The notes under the pieces were generated by a model. It was not told where the DNA came from, ran no database searches, and was given only the letters and a program-made list of their open reading frames with translations. From NCBI GenBank assembly GCA_016789125.1, contig JAEUNU010000028.1:1-38442 (forward strand): a DNA stretch of 38,442 bases, in the 5' to 3' direction. This DNA comes from Zoogloea sp. Lineage in GTDB: Bacteria > Pseudomonadota > Gammaproteobacteria > Burkholderiales > Rhodocyclaceae. Each line of letters starts with the position of its first letter. Positions within the stretch are counted from its first letter, which is position 1. Below are positions 1 through 8,474 of this stretch, one piece after another. A program made the translations under genes and the position numbers.

Positions 1-1
1 C

Positions 2-133
2 GACGTCACCGAGTACATCGTCGGCTTCTACAACAACGTGCGGCTGCACTCGAAACTGGGCTATCTGTCGCCCACCGCTTATGAGCGGGACATGGCAGCA
101 AAACACCCTATCGGGGTGTCCGAAAATACTTGA
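2..133 (+). CDS. IS3-family transposase (OrfB), C-terminal end only
   Basis: The window opens inside this gene; 43 codons remain before the TGA. The peptide contains YNNVRLHSKLGYLSPTAYE, the typical end of the IS3-family DDE integrase (the YN-R-H--LGY-SP--YE pattern). The function would be strand transfer of the element, with catalytic DDE residues upstream of the window. The stop codon lies inside the putative right terminal inverted repeat, as is usual for IS3 elements. Whether the full transposase is intact cannot be judged here. Confidence 0.9.
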   Translation, partial: DVTEYIVGFYNNVRLHSKLGYLSPTAYERDMAAKHPIGVSENT

Positions 134-141
134 CCACTACA
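117..141. repeat. putative right terminal inverted repeat of the IS3 element
   Basis: Read on the minus strand, this 25-bp segment begins TGTAGTGGTCAAG and ends in CGGACA, resembling known IS3-group ends, and it overlaps the transposase stop codon. The left partner is outside the window, so the exact boundary (141) and any target-site duplication are inferred and unproven. Confidence 0.6.
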
Positions 142-396
142 ACCCTTCGATACCCGGGCGCAGGCATCCAAGGGGCGCGGCGAGGCAAGGGAGGGGGTGG
201 GCGCGGGCGCCAGACCCCCCCTGGCCCCCCTTGGCAGGGGGGAATCGCGCTCGGCCAGCGTCACGCCCTCTGCCTGCACGTCGGCGTGCCCGGCCGGTCG
301 CCCCCTCCCCTGACAAGGGGAGGGCCGGGGAGGGGTTGGACGCGCGGCGAGCGTCGACTCGTGCCGGGAGCGGGCTTCGCGCCATACCCCGCGCCC

Positions 397-430
397 AAAA
401 AACACCCCGCACACCAGAGCGTGCGGGGTG
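397..430 (-). terminator. orphan Rho-independent terminator (minus strand)
   Basis: A perfect 10-bp stem (CACCCCGCAC at 403-412, GTGCGGGGTG at 421-430) has an 8-nt loop and, read on the minus strand, is followed by a run of six T (A397-402 on the plus strand). The geometry is that of an intrinsic terminator for minus-strand transcription. No minus-strand gene lies within reach upstream, because the neighbouring LysR gene is on the plus strand. Confidence 0.65.
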
Positions 431-560
431 AAAGCGAGAACGGTTCGCGCCTTGGGGCGCGACCGGCGCAGCCCGGGGGGTGGGGCGTGCCGGTGATGGG
501 TGTGATGATGCAATAAAAATATGCCCTTGATTATCCCGGGGTTGCCTGGATTGATAAATG

Positions 561-605
561 CTCCGGATTCGCCAACACTGTTCGGCACATCCAAACAATC
601 CGGAG
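561..605. promoter_or_regulatory. inverted repeat spanning the LysR-gene leader
   Basis: CTCCGGATT (561-569) is the reverse complement of AATCCGGAG (597-605), with 27 nt between. The right arm contains the GGAG that serves as ribosome binding site for the GTG at 612, so in RNA the stem would cover it. As DNA it could be an autoregulatory site for the LysR protein. Neither role is shown. Confidence 0.4.
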
Positions 606-611
606 CCTCCC

Positions 612-1511
612 GTGGACCGTTTCCAGGCCATGCGCCTGTTCACCCGCATCGTCGAGCTGGGCAGTTTCAGCCGGGCGGCCGAGAACCTGGGCCTGCCGCG
701 GGCGTCGGCGACGCAGATCATCAAGCAGCTGGAGGCCCAGCTGGGGGTGCGCCTGCTCCAGCGCACCACCCGCCAGGTGCGCACCACCCTCGACGGCGAC
801 GGCTACTACCAGCGCTGCGTGGCGATCCTGGCCGACATCGACGAGATGGAGTCGTCCTTCTCGCTGGCGGCCGGGCAGCCGCGGGGGCGCATCAAGGTGG
901 ACCTGTCGGTGTCCTTCTGCCGGCTGGTGATGATCCCGGCGCTGCCGGATTTCTGCGCCCGCTACCCGCAGATCCAGGTGGAGGTGAGCGTCACCGACCG
1001 CCAGATCGACCTGATCCGCGAGGGCGTCGATTGCGTGATGCGCATCGGCGAGCTGCGCGACTCGTCGCTGGTGGCGCGCCGCCTCACGGTGCTGCCCCAG
1101 GTGTGCTGCGCGAGCCGCGCCTACCTGGCCCGCCACGGCACGCCGCAGCGGCCGGACGAGCTGGCCGGGCACCGGGCGGTGGACTACCAGTCGGCCTCCA
1201 CCGGCAAGTCGATCCCCTTCGAGTTCACGGTGGATGGCCGGGTCGAGGCGCACAGCCTGCCCTACACGGTGGCGGTGAACAACGGCGACGCCTACGTGGC
1301 GGCCTGCGAGGCGGGCTTCGGGATCATCCAGGTGCCGGCTTACCACGTCACCCGCCAGCTGGCGGCGGGTACCCTGGTGGAGGTGCTGGCGGGCTTCCGG
1401 GCGCCGCCGCTGCCGCTCGCCGTGCTCTACCCGCAGAACCGCCACCTGTCACCGCGGGTGCGGGTGTTCATCGACTGGCTGGCCGAATTGTTCGCCGATC
1501 CCGAACTGTGA
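612..1511 (+). CDS. LysR-family transcriptional regulator
   Basis: A 299-residue protein of typical LysR length. The N-terminal winged helix-turn-helix covers roughly residues 1-60 (MRLFTRIVELGSFSRAAENL, then SATQIIKQLEAQLGVRLLQRTTR). The effector-binding domain covers about residues 90-295. The GTG at 612 is chosen because it gives the family-typical beginning VDRFQAMRLF and follows GGAGCC at 602-607; the upstream ATG at 558 would add an uncharacteristic 18 residues. LysR regulators usually control a divergent gene, but none lies upstream here, only gene-free DNA next to an IS. The AEC transporter gene 94 nt downstream may be co-regulated. The effector is unknown. Confidence 0.93.
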   Translation: MDRFQAMRLFTRIVELGSFSRAAENLGLPRASATQIIKQLEAQLGVRLLQRTTRQVRTTLDGDGYYQRCVAILADIDEMESSFSLAAGQPRGRIKVDLSVSFCRLVMIPALPDFCARYPQIQVEVSVTDRQIDLIREGVDCVMRIGELRDSSLVARRLTVLPQVCCASRAYLARHGTPQRPDELAGHRAVDYQSASTGKSIPFEFTVDGRVEAHSLPYTVAVNNGDAYVAACEAGFGIIQVPAYHVTRQLAAGTLVEVLAGFRAPPLPLAVLYPQNRHLSPRVRVFIDWLAELFADPEL

Positions 1512-1605
1512 TGTCCGCCGGGCGTGGTTTATCGCCGGCGCGGCGGCCCCTAGAATGGCGCCTTGCCGCGCTGCGGCATGATCGCCCCTCGCCCCCGGAG
1601 CCCCC

Positions 1606-2547
1606 TTGCTCGAGATCCTCTCCATCACCGGCCCCATCTTCCTGCTCATCGGTGCCGGCTACGCCGCCGTGCGCTCCGGCCTGCTGGAGCGGGCCGGCAT
1701 CCGGCCACTGGGCAGCTTCGTGGTCAATTTCGCGCTGCCGGCGATGCTCTTCAAGACGATGGCCGAGCGCCGCCTCGACGAGGCGCTGCACTGGGACATG
1801 GTCATCGCCTACGGCCTCGGCTCGCTGCTGATGGTGGCGCTGACGCTGGGCTTCACCCGCTTCGTGCAGCGGCGCGACCTGCTCACCGGCGCGGTGTTCT
1901 CGATGGGCACGGCGATGGCCAACAGCAGCTTCGTCGGCTTCCCGATCGCGCTGCAGCTGTTCGGGCCGCAGGCCGGGGCGGCGCTGGCGGCCTATGCGGT
2001 GGTCGAGAGCGTGGTGATGTTCCCCTTCCTCTACGTGCTGGGCGACGCCGCGGCGAGTGGGCGCCAGCCGCTGCGGGTGCTGCTCTCCAGCATCGCCGGA
2101 CGGCTGCTCAAGAACCCTTTCCTGCTGAGTCTCGCGGCCGGGGCGGCGTGGGCCGCCAGCGGGGTGGCGATGCCCGAGCCGATCGGCCGCGCGGTGGGCA
2201 TGCTGGCGTCGACCTCGGCGCCGGTGGCGCTGTTCTGCATCGGCGGCACCCTGGCCGGGCTGAGCCTGAAGGGCATGGGTGGCGACCTCGGGCTGCTGGT
2301 GGCGGGCAAGCTGCTGCTGCACCCGCTGGCGGTGTTCGTGGTGATGCTGGCCTTCCCGGTGGCCGACCCGCAGATGAGGACAGCCACCCTGCTCAACGCG
2401 GCGATGCCGATGATGAGCATGTACCCCATCCTTGGCCTGCGCTACGGCCGCGAGGGCATCTGCGCGGCGGCGGTGTTCGCGGCCACGCTGTGTTCCTTCT
2501 TCACGATCAGCGCGGCGCTGTGGCTGATCGGCGTAGGGGCCGGCTGA
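1606..2547 (+). CDS. AEC-family (auxin efflux carrier-like) transporter
   Basis: A 313-residue integral membrane protein with about ten hydrophobic segments in two halves separated by a short hydrophilic region (around residues 145-165, DAAASGRQP). The opening [24 protein letters not shown] and the inner [15 protein letters not shown] are typical of the AEC (PIN-like) family, whose bacterial members export or import small organic acids such as malonate or malate. The TTG at 1606 is supported by GGAG at 1597-1600. Its stop overlaps the start of sfsA by one base, so the two genes are probably co-translated. Substrate unknown. Confidence 0.88.
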   Translation: MLEILSITGPIFLLIGAGYAAVRSGLLERAGIRPLGSFVVNFALPAMLFKTMAERRLDEALHWDMVIAYGLGSLLMVALTLGFTRFVQRRDLLTGAVFSMGTAMANSSFVGFPIALQLFGPQAGAALAAYAVVESVVMFPFLYVLGDAAASGRQPLRVLLSSIAGRLLKNPFLLSLAAGAAWAASGVAMPEPIGRAVGMLASTSAPVALFCIGGTLAGLSLKGMGGDLGLLVAGKLLLHPLAVFVVMLAFPVADPQMRTATLLNAAMPMMSMYPILGLRYGREGICAAAVFAATLCSFFTISAALWLIGVGAG

Positions 2548-3251
2548 TGCGCTTCGCCGAGCCCCTCGTCGAAGGCCGCCTGGTGCGGCGTTACCAGCGT
2601 TTTCTGGCGGATGTGGACACCGCCGCCGGCCGTGTCACCGCCCATTGCCCCAACACCGGCTCGATGCAGGGCTGCGCCGAGCCGGGCATGCGGGTGTGGC
2701 TGTCGCCGGCCGCGAACCCGGCGCGCAAGCTGGCGTGGACCTGGGAGCTCGTCGAGGCCCTGCCCGGCGTGGTGGTGGGCATGCACACCGGGCGCAGCAA
2801 CGGCCTGGTGCGCGAGGCCATCGAGGCCGGCCGGGTGGCGGAGCTGGCCGGCTACGCCACGCTCCGCCCCGAGGTGAAGTACGGCGAGGCCAGCCGCATC
2901 GACTTCCTGCTGCAGTCCCCGGGGCGGGCCGACTGCTACGTGGAGGTGAAGAACGTCACCGCCGCGGTGGAGGGCGGGGTGGGCTGGTTTCCCGACGCGG
3001 TCACCACCCGCGGTGCCAGGCACCTGCGCGAGATGGCGGCGATGGTGGCCGCCGGCCACCGGGCGGTGCTGGTGTTCTGCGTGCAGCGCGGCGACGTGGA
3101 GGTGGTGCGCCCCGCCGCACACATCGACCCGGCCTACGCCCGCGCCTTCGACGAGGCCCGCGCCGCCGGTGTCGAGGTGCTGGCCCTGGGGGCCGAGGTG
3201 TCGCCGGCGGGCATAGCACTGACGCGGCGGCTGGGGGTGGCGGCGGGCTGA
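2547..3251 (+). CDS. sfsA: SfsA family protein (sugar fermentation stimulation protein homologue)
   Basis: A 234-residue protein matching SfsA in length and motifs: an N-terminal OB-like part ([17 protein letters not shown]), HCPNTGSM, the central YVEVKNVT, and [13 protein letters not shown]. The D...EVK arrangement resembles a PD-(D/E)XK nuclease fold. In E. coli the protein was described as a DNA-binding stimulator of maltose metabolism, but its real biochemical role is unclear. The ATG overlaps the TGA of the preceding transporter gene (TGATG), indicating translational coupling. The family call is secure; the function is not. Confidence 0.92.
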   Translation: MRFAEPLVEGRLVRRYQRFLADVDTAAGRVTAHCPNTGSMQGCAEPGMRVWLSPAANPARKLAWTWELVEALPGVVVGMHTGRSNGLVREAIEAGRVAELAGYATLRPEVKYGEASRIDFLLQSPGRADCYVEVKNVTAAVEGGVGWFPDAVTTRGARHLREMAAMVAAGHRAVLVFCVQRGDVEVVRPAAHIDPAYARAFDEARAAGVEVLALGAEVSPAGIALTRRLGVAAG

Positions 3252-3280
3252 GGCGGGCCCCCGGTTTTCCACAATGGGGC

Positions 3281-3297
3281 CGTCCCCAATGGGGACG
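3281..3297. repeat. short inverted repeat in the sfsA-dctA intergenic region
   Basis: CGTCCCC and GGGGACG form a perfect 7-bp stem with loop AAT. There is no T-run after it, so it is not a convincing terminator. It lies 72 nt before the dctA start and could be part of the dctA control region or a small dispersed palindrome. Confidence 0.35.
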
Positions 3298-3368
3298 CAC
3301 ACAATTTCGGCTCTCCGGCGGTGGCGCCAAGATACGCGCCATCAATACGAATCCGGAGACAAGCCGAC

Positions 3369-4670
3369 ATGAAGAAGCCGTTCTACAAGGTGCTGTACGT
3401 GCAGGTGCTGTTCGCCATCGCCTGCGGGGTGCTGCTGGGGTATTTCGAGCCCAAGCTGGGGGTGGACCTGAAGCCCCTGGGTGACGGCTTCATCAAGCTG
3501 GTCAAGATGATCATCGCGCCGGTGATTTTCTGTACCGTGGTGCACGGCATCGCCGGCATGCAGGACATGAAGAAGGTCGGCCGCGTGGGCGGCAAGGCGC
3601 TGCTGTATTTCGAGCTGGTGTCGACGCTGGCGCTGGTGATCGGCCTCCTGGTGGCCAACATCGCCAAGCCGGGCGCCGGCTTCAACGCCGATCTGTCGAC
3701 CCTCGACACCAAGGCCATCGATGGTTACATGGCCAAGGCCCACGCCCAGTCGACGGTGGAGTTCATCCTCAACATCATCCCCAACACCTTCATCGATGCC
3801 TTCGCCAAGGGCGACATCCTGCAGGTGCTCCTGATCGCCATCCTGTTCGGCTTCTCGCTGGCGGCGATGGGCGAGAAGGGCAAGCCGGTGTTCGACTTCG
3901 TCGAGCAGGTCTCGCACGTGCTGTTCGGCATCGTCAATAGCGTGATGAAGCTCGCCCCGCTGGGTGCCTTCGGTGCGATGGCCTTCACGATCGGCAAGTA
4001 CGGCGTCGGTGCGCTGGTGCCGATGGCCAAGCTGATGGGCGCCTTCTACATCACCTGCGGCCTGTTCATCTTTGTCGTGCTGGGGGCGATCGCCCGCTAC
4101 ACCGGCTTCTCCATCGTAAAGTTCATCAAGTACATCCGCGAGGAGCTGCTGATCGTGCTGGGCACCAGCTCGTCGGAGTCGGCCCTGCCCAAGCTGATGG
4201 CCAAGCTCGAGAAGATGGGCTGCTCCCGCTCGGTGGTGGGCCTGGTGGTGCCCACCGGCTACTCCTTCAACCTCGACGGCACCAACATCTACATGACGAT
4301 GGCCGCGCTCTTCATCGCCCAGGCCACCAACACCGAGCTCACCCTGATGCAGGAGCTGACCATCATCGGCGTGGCGATGCTCACCTCGAAGGGCGCCAGC
4401 GGCATCACCGGCGCCGGCTTCATCACCCTGGCCTCGACGCTGGCGGTGGTGCCCAGCATTCCCATCGCCGGCATGGCGCTGATCCTCGGCATCGACCGCT
4501 TCATGAGCGAAGCCCGCGCGCTGACCAACATCATCGGCAACGCGGTGGCGACGGTGGTGGTGTCCCGCTCCGAAAACGAGCTCGACATGGCGCAGATGCA
4601 GCGGGCCTTGAACGGCGAGGTTCGCGACACCCTGCCGGCGAACGCCCGCCCGGTGCCCGCCGCCGACTGA
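3369..4670 (+). CDS. dctA: C4-dicarboxylate:cation symporter DctA
   Basis: A 433-residue inner-membrane carrier of the DAACS (glutamate transporter) family that imports succinate, fumarate and malate with protons or Na+. Diagnostic motifs are [18 protein letters not shown] near residue 50, the serine-rich re-entrant loop [10 protein letters not shown] near 275, and [13 protein letters not shown] near 305. The length matches DctA. ATG 3369 follows CCGGAGA at 3353-3359. No dctB/dctD sensor-regulator pair is adjacent, although the kinase gene downstream has a DctB-like H-box. Several other family members transport amino acids, but the similarity is clearly to the DctA branch. Confidence 0.95.
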   Translation: MKKPFYKVLYVQVLFAIACGVLLGYFEPKLGVDLKPLGDGFIKLVKMIIAPVIFCTVVHGIAGMQDMKKVGRVGGKALLYFELVSTLALVIGLLVANIAKPGAGFNADLSTLDTKAIDGYMAKAHAQSTVEFILNIIPNTFIDAFAKGDILQVLLIAILFGFSLAAMGEKGKPVFDFVEQVSHVLFGIVNSVMKLAPLGAFGAMAFTIGKYGVGALVPMAKLMGAFYITCGLFIFVVLGAIARYTGFSIVKFIKYIREELLIVLGTSSSESALPKLMAKLEKMGCSRSVVGLVVPTGYSFNLDGTNIYMTMAALFIAQATNTELTLMQELTIIGVAMLTSKGASGITGAGFITLASTLAVVPSIPIAGMALILGIDRFMSEARALTNIIGNAVATVVVSRSENELDMAQMQRALNGEVRDTLPANARPVPAAD

Positions 4671-4679
4671 TCCGCCACC

Positions 4680-4697
4680 CTCCGGCCCCGGCCGGAG
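4680..4697 (+). terminator. GC-rich hairpin after dctA
   Basis: CTCCGGCC and GGCCGGAG form an 8-bp palindrome 9 nt after the dctA stop. No T-tract follows, so it may be a weak terminator or an mRNA 3'-end stabiliser. Confidence 0.4.
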
Positions 4698-4707
4698 CGC
4701 GCCCCCC

Positions 4708-4741
4708 ACGGGCCGGCGTGACGCATGTCACGTCGGCCCGT
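4708..4741. promoter_or_regulatory. long dyad with a CRP/FNR-type core
   Basis: The arms ACGGGCCG (4708-4715) and CGGCCCGT (4734-4741) enclose CGTGAC-GCAT-GTCACG, making a 15-bp dyad with one G-T position. Its core GTGA-N6-TCAC (4718-4731) fits the consensus core of CRP-family operators. It lies between dctA and the kinase gene, about 155 nt before the chosen kinase start. It may be an operator, or a hairpin ending the dctA transcript. Confidence 0.45.
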
Positions 4742-4885
4742 AGTCCTTTCGGCATTCGGTGAAAATGCCCACAGAATCAGGGCTGCGGGCCATTGGCCGA
4801 AGCCGGCGGGCCGGTCACAATACATACAATCTTGCAAATTCTGCGTCGGCGCGACCTCGAGGGCCGCCGGCATTTCCACTCTCGG

Positions 4886-6523
4886 ATGATCGAAGACACC
4901 CGGGCCGCGGCCATGGAATGGCTCCGCCGCCTGCCTCTCCTTGTCGGCTTCATTGGGCTCTACGTGGCGCTGGATGCGGCCAGTTTCATCCACCCGCTCC
5001 ACGGGCTCAACATCACTCCGTGGAACCCGGCCCCGGCCCTGGGGCTGGTGCTGGTGGTCCGCCTGGGCCGGATCGCCTGGCTGCCGCTGACCATCGCCGT
5101 CGTCGTCGCCGAGCTGGCGATGCGCCGCGGCGGCCTGCCGACCTGGCAGGCGCTGGTGCCGGCGCTGGTGCTGGCCGGTGGCTACTTCCTGCTCGGCCGC
5201 ATGCTGGCCCGCCGGCTGGCCGCCGCGTCCCTGCTCAACGACCGGCGCACGCTGTTTGCCTGGTGGTGGCGGGTGGCCGTCGGCACGTTTCTCATCAGCG
5301 TGGTGTACCTCTTTGCGCTGCGGGTGGTGGGGCTGCTGCCGCCCGCGCGCTGGTGGGTCGGCCTGCTGCGCTTCTGGGTGGGCGACGGGGTCGGCATCTC
5401 GATCATGATGCCGCTGCTGTGGTGGCTCAGCAGCCCGCGGGCCCGCGGGCTCTTGCGCAGCACGGTGGCGCGGCCCGAGAGCCTGGGCTACCTGCTGCTG
5501 GCCTGCCTGACCCTGTGGATCGCCTTCGGCTTCGGTGGCCACAACGGCTTCAAACTCTTCTACCTGCTGTTCCTGCCCGTGGTGTGGGCGGCGGCGCGCC
5601 AGGGAATGGCCGGCGCCATCGTCTGCGCGGCCTTCGTGCAGATCGGGGTCATCGTGGCGATGCGCTTCCTGCACTACAACGCGGTGTCGGTGGCCGAGCT
5701 GCAGATCCTGGCGATGGCGATCGCGATGGTGGGTTTCTTCGTGGCGGCGGCGGTGGACGAGCAGCGGCGCACCGGCCAGGACCTGCGCCAGAGCCTGCGC
5801 CTGGCCGCCGCCGGCGAGATGGCCGCGGCGCTTACCCACGAACTCCACCACCCGCTGACTGCGCTCAGCGCCTATGCCGGCGCCTGCGAGCAGCTGCTCG
5901 AGCGCGGCGAGGTGGGCGAGCGCCTGCATTCGGCGATCCGCTGCGTGGTGCGCGAATCGGCGCGCACCAGCGAGGTCGTGCATCGCCTGCAAGGCTTCTT
6001 CCGCAGCGGCTCGCCGGAGCTCGAGAGCGTCAGCCTGGGCGAGCTGGTCGATAGCGCCGCCGCACCCTACCGGCTGCGCGCCGAGCGCAGCGGCATCCGC
6101 CTGCGCATTGCCACCATGCCGGACCTGACGCTGCGGGTCGACCGCCTGCAGGTCGAGGTGGTGCTGCGCAGCCTGCTCGGCTTCGCCTTCGACGCCGTCT
6201 CCGACAGCCCGCGCCAGCCGCGGCGGATCTGGGTGGCAGCCTGGAAGGACGGCCACGACCGGGTGTGCCTGCGCATCGAGGATTCCGGCTCGGGGCTCAC
6301 GCCCGACCAGGTGCTGCACCTCTTCGAGCCCATCGCGCCGTCCGGGTCGGGCAAGCGCCAGTCCGGGCTGGCGATCAGCCGGGCCATCGTGCATTCCCAC
6401 GGCGGCCGCCTGTGGGCCGAGACGTCCAACCACGGCGTGCTCAAGTGCGAGCTGCCGATCGAGCGCCACGCCGCCGCGCCTGCCCCGGTGAGGCAGAACG
6501 ACATCGCGCCGGCGGTTTCCTGA
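4886..6523 (+). CDS. membrane sensor histidine kinase with MASE1-like domain and degenerate ATP site
   Basis: About 545 residues. The N-terminal half has some eight membrane segments resembling a MASE1 sensor (from WLRRLPLLVGFIGLYVALDA to AMVGFFVAAAVDE). The H-box GEMAAALTHELHHPLTAL has its phospho-acceptor His near residue 318 and resembles the DctB/FixL subgroup. The ATPase domain keeps the G1 box EDSGSGL. The N-box, however, reads SLLGFAFDAV instead of NLLxNAxDA, so the Mg-binding Asn is replaced by Phe, and the G2 box reads RQSGLAIS rather than GxGLGLAIS. ATP binding may be impaired. No response regulator is adjacent. ATG 4886 is preferred over TTG 4793 because a TACAAT element at 4825-4830 may be the promoter; the start remains uncertain, with ATG 4913 also possible. 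Confidence 0.85.
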   Translation: MIEDTRAAAMEWLRRLPLLVGFIGLYVALDAASFIHPLHGLNITPWNPAPALGLVLVVRLGRIAWLPLTIAVVVAELAMRRGGLPTWQALVPALVLAGGYFLLGRMLARRLAAASLLNDRRTLFAWWWRVAVGTFLISVVYLFALRVVGLLPPARWWVGLLRFWVGDGVGISIMMPLLWWLSSPRARGLLRSTVARPESLGYLLLACLTLWIAFGFGGHNGFKLFYLLFLPVVWAAARQGMAGAIVCAAFVQIGVIVAMRFLHYNAVSVAELQILAMAIAMVGFFVAAAVDEQRRTGQDLRQSLRLAAAGEMAAALTHELHHPLTALSAYAGACEQLLERGEVGERLHSAIRCVVRESARTSEVVHRLQGFFRSGSPELESVSLGELVDSAAAPYRLRAERSGIRLRIATMPDLTLRVDRLQVEVVLRSLLGFAFDAVSDSPRQPRRIWVAAWKDGHDRVCLRIEDSGSGLTPDQVLHLFEPIAPSGSGKRQSGLAISRAIVHSHGGRLWAETSNHGVLKCELPIERHAAAPAPVRQNDIAPAVS

Positions 6524-6608
6524 GCCGCGCGCCCGGCGGTGGGCGTTGTCCCCCGCGGCGGGCGGTTGCATACTGGGCCCTGTCGCCACTCCAGCGGAGG
6601 ACGCAGCA

Positions 6609-7268
6609 ATGGTTCAACACCCCGGCCGCAGCACCCAGCCCGACGACGAGGACGAGGAGCCCTTCGGCGGCCTTGTCCGCTACGAGCGCCACATGCCGAT
6701 CCACCAGGTGTCCTACTACCTGTGCGGCGAGCTGCAGGCGCCGCAGTATTACACCGAGCTGTTCTACACCCTGCGCACCGCCGCCGAGACCGACCTGGTC
6801 TATCTGCACATCAACTCGCCGGGTGGCGATTTCAACACCGGGCTGCAGATCATCAACAACATGCTGGCTTCCGAGGCGCATGTGGTCACCGTGCTGGAGG
6901 CGCGGGCCTATTCGATGGCGGCCTTCATCTTCCTGTCGGGCGACGAGCTGATCGTCCACGACAACTGCCAGCTGATGTTCCACACCTATTCGAGCAGCTT
7001 CGCCGGAAAGGGCAGCGAGCAGCTCGCCGAGGTGCATGCGCTGGGCAACTGGTTCGAGAAGGTCACCACTCGCCTGTGCACGCCCTTCCTGAGCGCCGCC
7101 GACATCAGCCACATCCTGCAGGGCAGCGACCTATGGATGGATTCGGACGAGATCCGGCGGCGGCTGGAGCGGCTGAAGCCGGGCAAGCCGGCGGTGCGCA
7201 AGAAGGCGCCGGTCAAGAAACCGGCGGCGGCCAAGGCCGGCGGCGCCACGGCGGCGAAGAAGGGCTGA
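6609..7268 (+). CDS. ClpP-like serine protease with Lys/Ala-rich tail
   Basis: A 219-residue protein with the ClpP/crotonase fold pattern: YLHINSPGGDFNTGLQIINNM, then ARAYSMAAFIFLSGD carrying the nucleophile Ser102, MFHTY with His125, and SDLWMDSDE with Asp174 as the probable third residue. The S-H spacing (23) is close to that of ClpP. The ClpP core ends near residue 185 and is followed by about 30 residues rich in Lys, Ala and Pro, resembling histone H1-like tails. ATG 6609 follows GGAGGA at 6596-6601. It is not beside clpX and is unlikely to be the housekeeping ClpP. Substrate and partner are unknown. Confidence 0.8.
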   Translation: MVQHPGRSTQPDDEDEEPFGGLVRYERHMPIHQVSYYLCGELQAPQYYTELFYTLRTAAETDLVYLHINSPGGDFNTGLQIINNMLASEAHVVTVLEARAYSMAAFIFLSGDELIVHDNCQLMFHTYSSSFAGKGSEQLAEVHALGNWFEKVTTRLCTPFLSAADISHILQGSDLWMDSDEIRRRLERLKPGKPAVRKKAPVKKPAAAKAGGATAAKKG

Positions 7269-7341
7269 GGGCCGCGGGGCGCCCGAGCCCCGCCGGAATT
7301 CTGCTTGCCTTGAGGCGGGGCGTGGCCTTGAATTCAGCTGA

Positions 7342-7372
7342 GGCATGCGTGCCGGGGGGTGCCCGGCATGCC
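7342..7372. repeat. hairpin upstream of the orphan gene
   Basis: GGCATG...CCGGG and CCCGGCATGCC pair over 11 bp with a 4-nt bulge. No T-run follows. It may end or stabilise the clpP-like transcript, or form part of the leader of the gene at 7425. Confidence 0.35.
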
Positions 7373-7424
7373 ATCCATCCTTATCCAACCCCGGGCGAGA
7401 GGCTCGCCGAATGGAGGATCGGTC

Positions 7425-7868
7425 ATGGGCTACAGGGACGATTTCTACATGGTCCAGTACATCATCGGATACTCAGGCAATCTGCATGATTTTCCGACCG
7501 TCTATTTCCGGAAGGGAAACGAGTACGGCCACATCACGCAAAAGCATCCTTACCCCCAGAACGTCGGGCGGATGGAAGTGAGGAGTTCGGCGAACTACTG
7601 GATCGGCAACGAGCGGGTGCATGGCGCGCTCAAGCTGCTCGAGAAGGAAAACGGGGTGGTGTTCCATGAAAGCCGGAGCACCCTGACCGCGGTGGATGTG
7701 TTCGCCCCGGCCGAGAAGGACACCGTCGCGATCCTGGCACAGTCGATCTACAACCGTGATGCCGGCGAGAAGTACATTTCAGAGTTCAGCGAGGACGATT
7801 TCGACATGATCGATGCCGCGGCGAAGGCCAAGGCCAAGGTCCTCGCGCAGCTGCAGGGACGACACTGA
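7425..7868 (+). CDS. hypothetical protein, unrecognised
   Basis: A 147-residue soluble protein with no signal peptide or membrane segment. I do not recognise a family. It opens with an aromatic-rich stretch (MGYRDDFYMVQYIIGY) and ends with an acidic then Ala/Lys helix (SEFSEDDFDMIDAAAKAKAK). ATG 7425 is well supported by GGAGGA at 7413-7418. The base composition is slightly less GC-rich than in neighbouring genes. The gene is alone between the clpP-like gene and the convergent pqi operon (30 nt from the pqiC stop). It is likely a real gene, given its start signal and non-repetitive protein composition. Confidence 0.75.
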   Translation: MGYRDDFYMVQYIIGYSGNLHDFPTVYFRKGNEYGHITQKHPYPQNVGRMEVRSSANYWIGNERVHGALKLLEKENGVVFHESRSTLTAVDVFAPAEKDTVAILAQSIYNRDAGEKYISEFSEDDFDMIDAAAKAKAKVLAQLQGRH

Positions 7869-7898
7869 AGGCTTGCGGGCCCCGGCGCGGCTGGCTGG

Positions 7899-8474
7899 TC
7901 AGGGCAGCGCTCCCGCGATCTCCGTCGCCAGCGCATCCACCAGCCGTCCGTGGGCGCTGGCGAGGGCCTCGAAGGTGGGGGCGGTGATGGCTTCGCTGGC
8001 ATTGAAGCGGCGGCTGGCGAGGTCGCGGCCGGCCTGGCGGACGGTCCACACGGCTTCCAGCGTGACCCGCTCGAAGCCGTCGGCCTCGAAGCGCAGCACG
8101 TCGACCGGCACGCTCAGCGTGGGTTCGGCGATGCTGGCCTGGGGCCAGGCGACGCTGCGGGTATAGGAGCTGCGGCGGGCCAGGTCGGCGGCGATGCGGC
8201 GGGCGATCTCGGTTTTTAGTGGCGCGGCCCAGCGGTGGTGTTCGGCGACGTCGGCGCGGCTGCCGGCGAGGCGCACGATGAGCAGGCGGTCGATGGTGGC
8301 CGGCACGCTCACCGGGCCGACCACCAGGCTCGGGCCAGTGCTGGCCGGGGCGGCGCTCGCCGGCGGCGGGGCGAGGGGGCCGAGGGTGTAGAACTGGAGC
8401 GGCGGGGTGCTGCTGCAGGCGCCGAGCAGGCCGGCCAGGGCGAGGGCGGGCAGGGCTTTGACAAGGCTTTTCAT
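7899..8474 (-). CDS. pqiC: PqiC-like ABC-transport auxiliary lipoprotein
   Basis: A 191-residue outer-membrane lipoprotein. The signal peptide ends in the lipobox LLGAC, with the lipidated Cys near residue 20. The mature part has the PqiC/YmbA pattern: FYTLGP, then VVGPVSVPATIDRLLIVR, and ITAPTFEALASAHGRLVDALATEI near the end. PqiC docks at the outer membrane and works with the periplasm-spanning PqiB tube in lipid transport. Its ATG overlaps the stop of the DUF3617 gene by one base (ATGA-type coupling), so it is the last gene of the pqi operon. Confidence 0.88.
   Translation of the reverse strand: MKSLVKALPALALAGLLGACSSTPPLQFYTLGPLAPPPASAAPASTGPSLVVGPVSVPATIDRLLIVRLAGSRADVAEHHRWAAPLKTEIARRIAADLARRSSYTRSVAWPQASIAEPTLSVPVDVLRFEADGFERVTLEAVWTVRQAGRDLASRRFNASEAITAPTFEALASAHGRLVDALATEIAGALP

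Larger units (their letters stand above)
142..611. other. gene-free region with GC-rich palindromes
   Basis: No convincing gene is seen between the IS end and the LysR regulator. Two GC-rich hairpins stand out. One has CCCCCC at 225-230 facing GGGGGG at 237-242. The other has CCCTCCCC at 303-310 facing GGGGAGGG at 317-324, followed by a further CCGGGGAGGGG. They resemble dispersed extragenic palindromes common in proteobacteria. ORFs here have low-complexity, frame-independent composition and no ribosome binding site. Confidence 0.6.

Noticed and set aside
81-516. short plus-strand ORFs in the left gene-free region
   Set aside because: Low-complexity Gly/Pro/Arg proteins, without ribosome binding sites, that overlap palindromes and the IS end.
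4289-6589. 766-residue minus-strand ORF over dctA and the kinase gene
   Set aside because: The composition is His/Gln/Arg-rich noise typical of antisense frames in GC-rich DNA, and the plus-strand genes are unambiguous.
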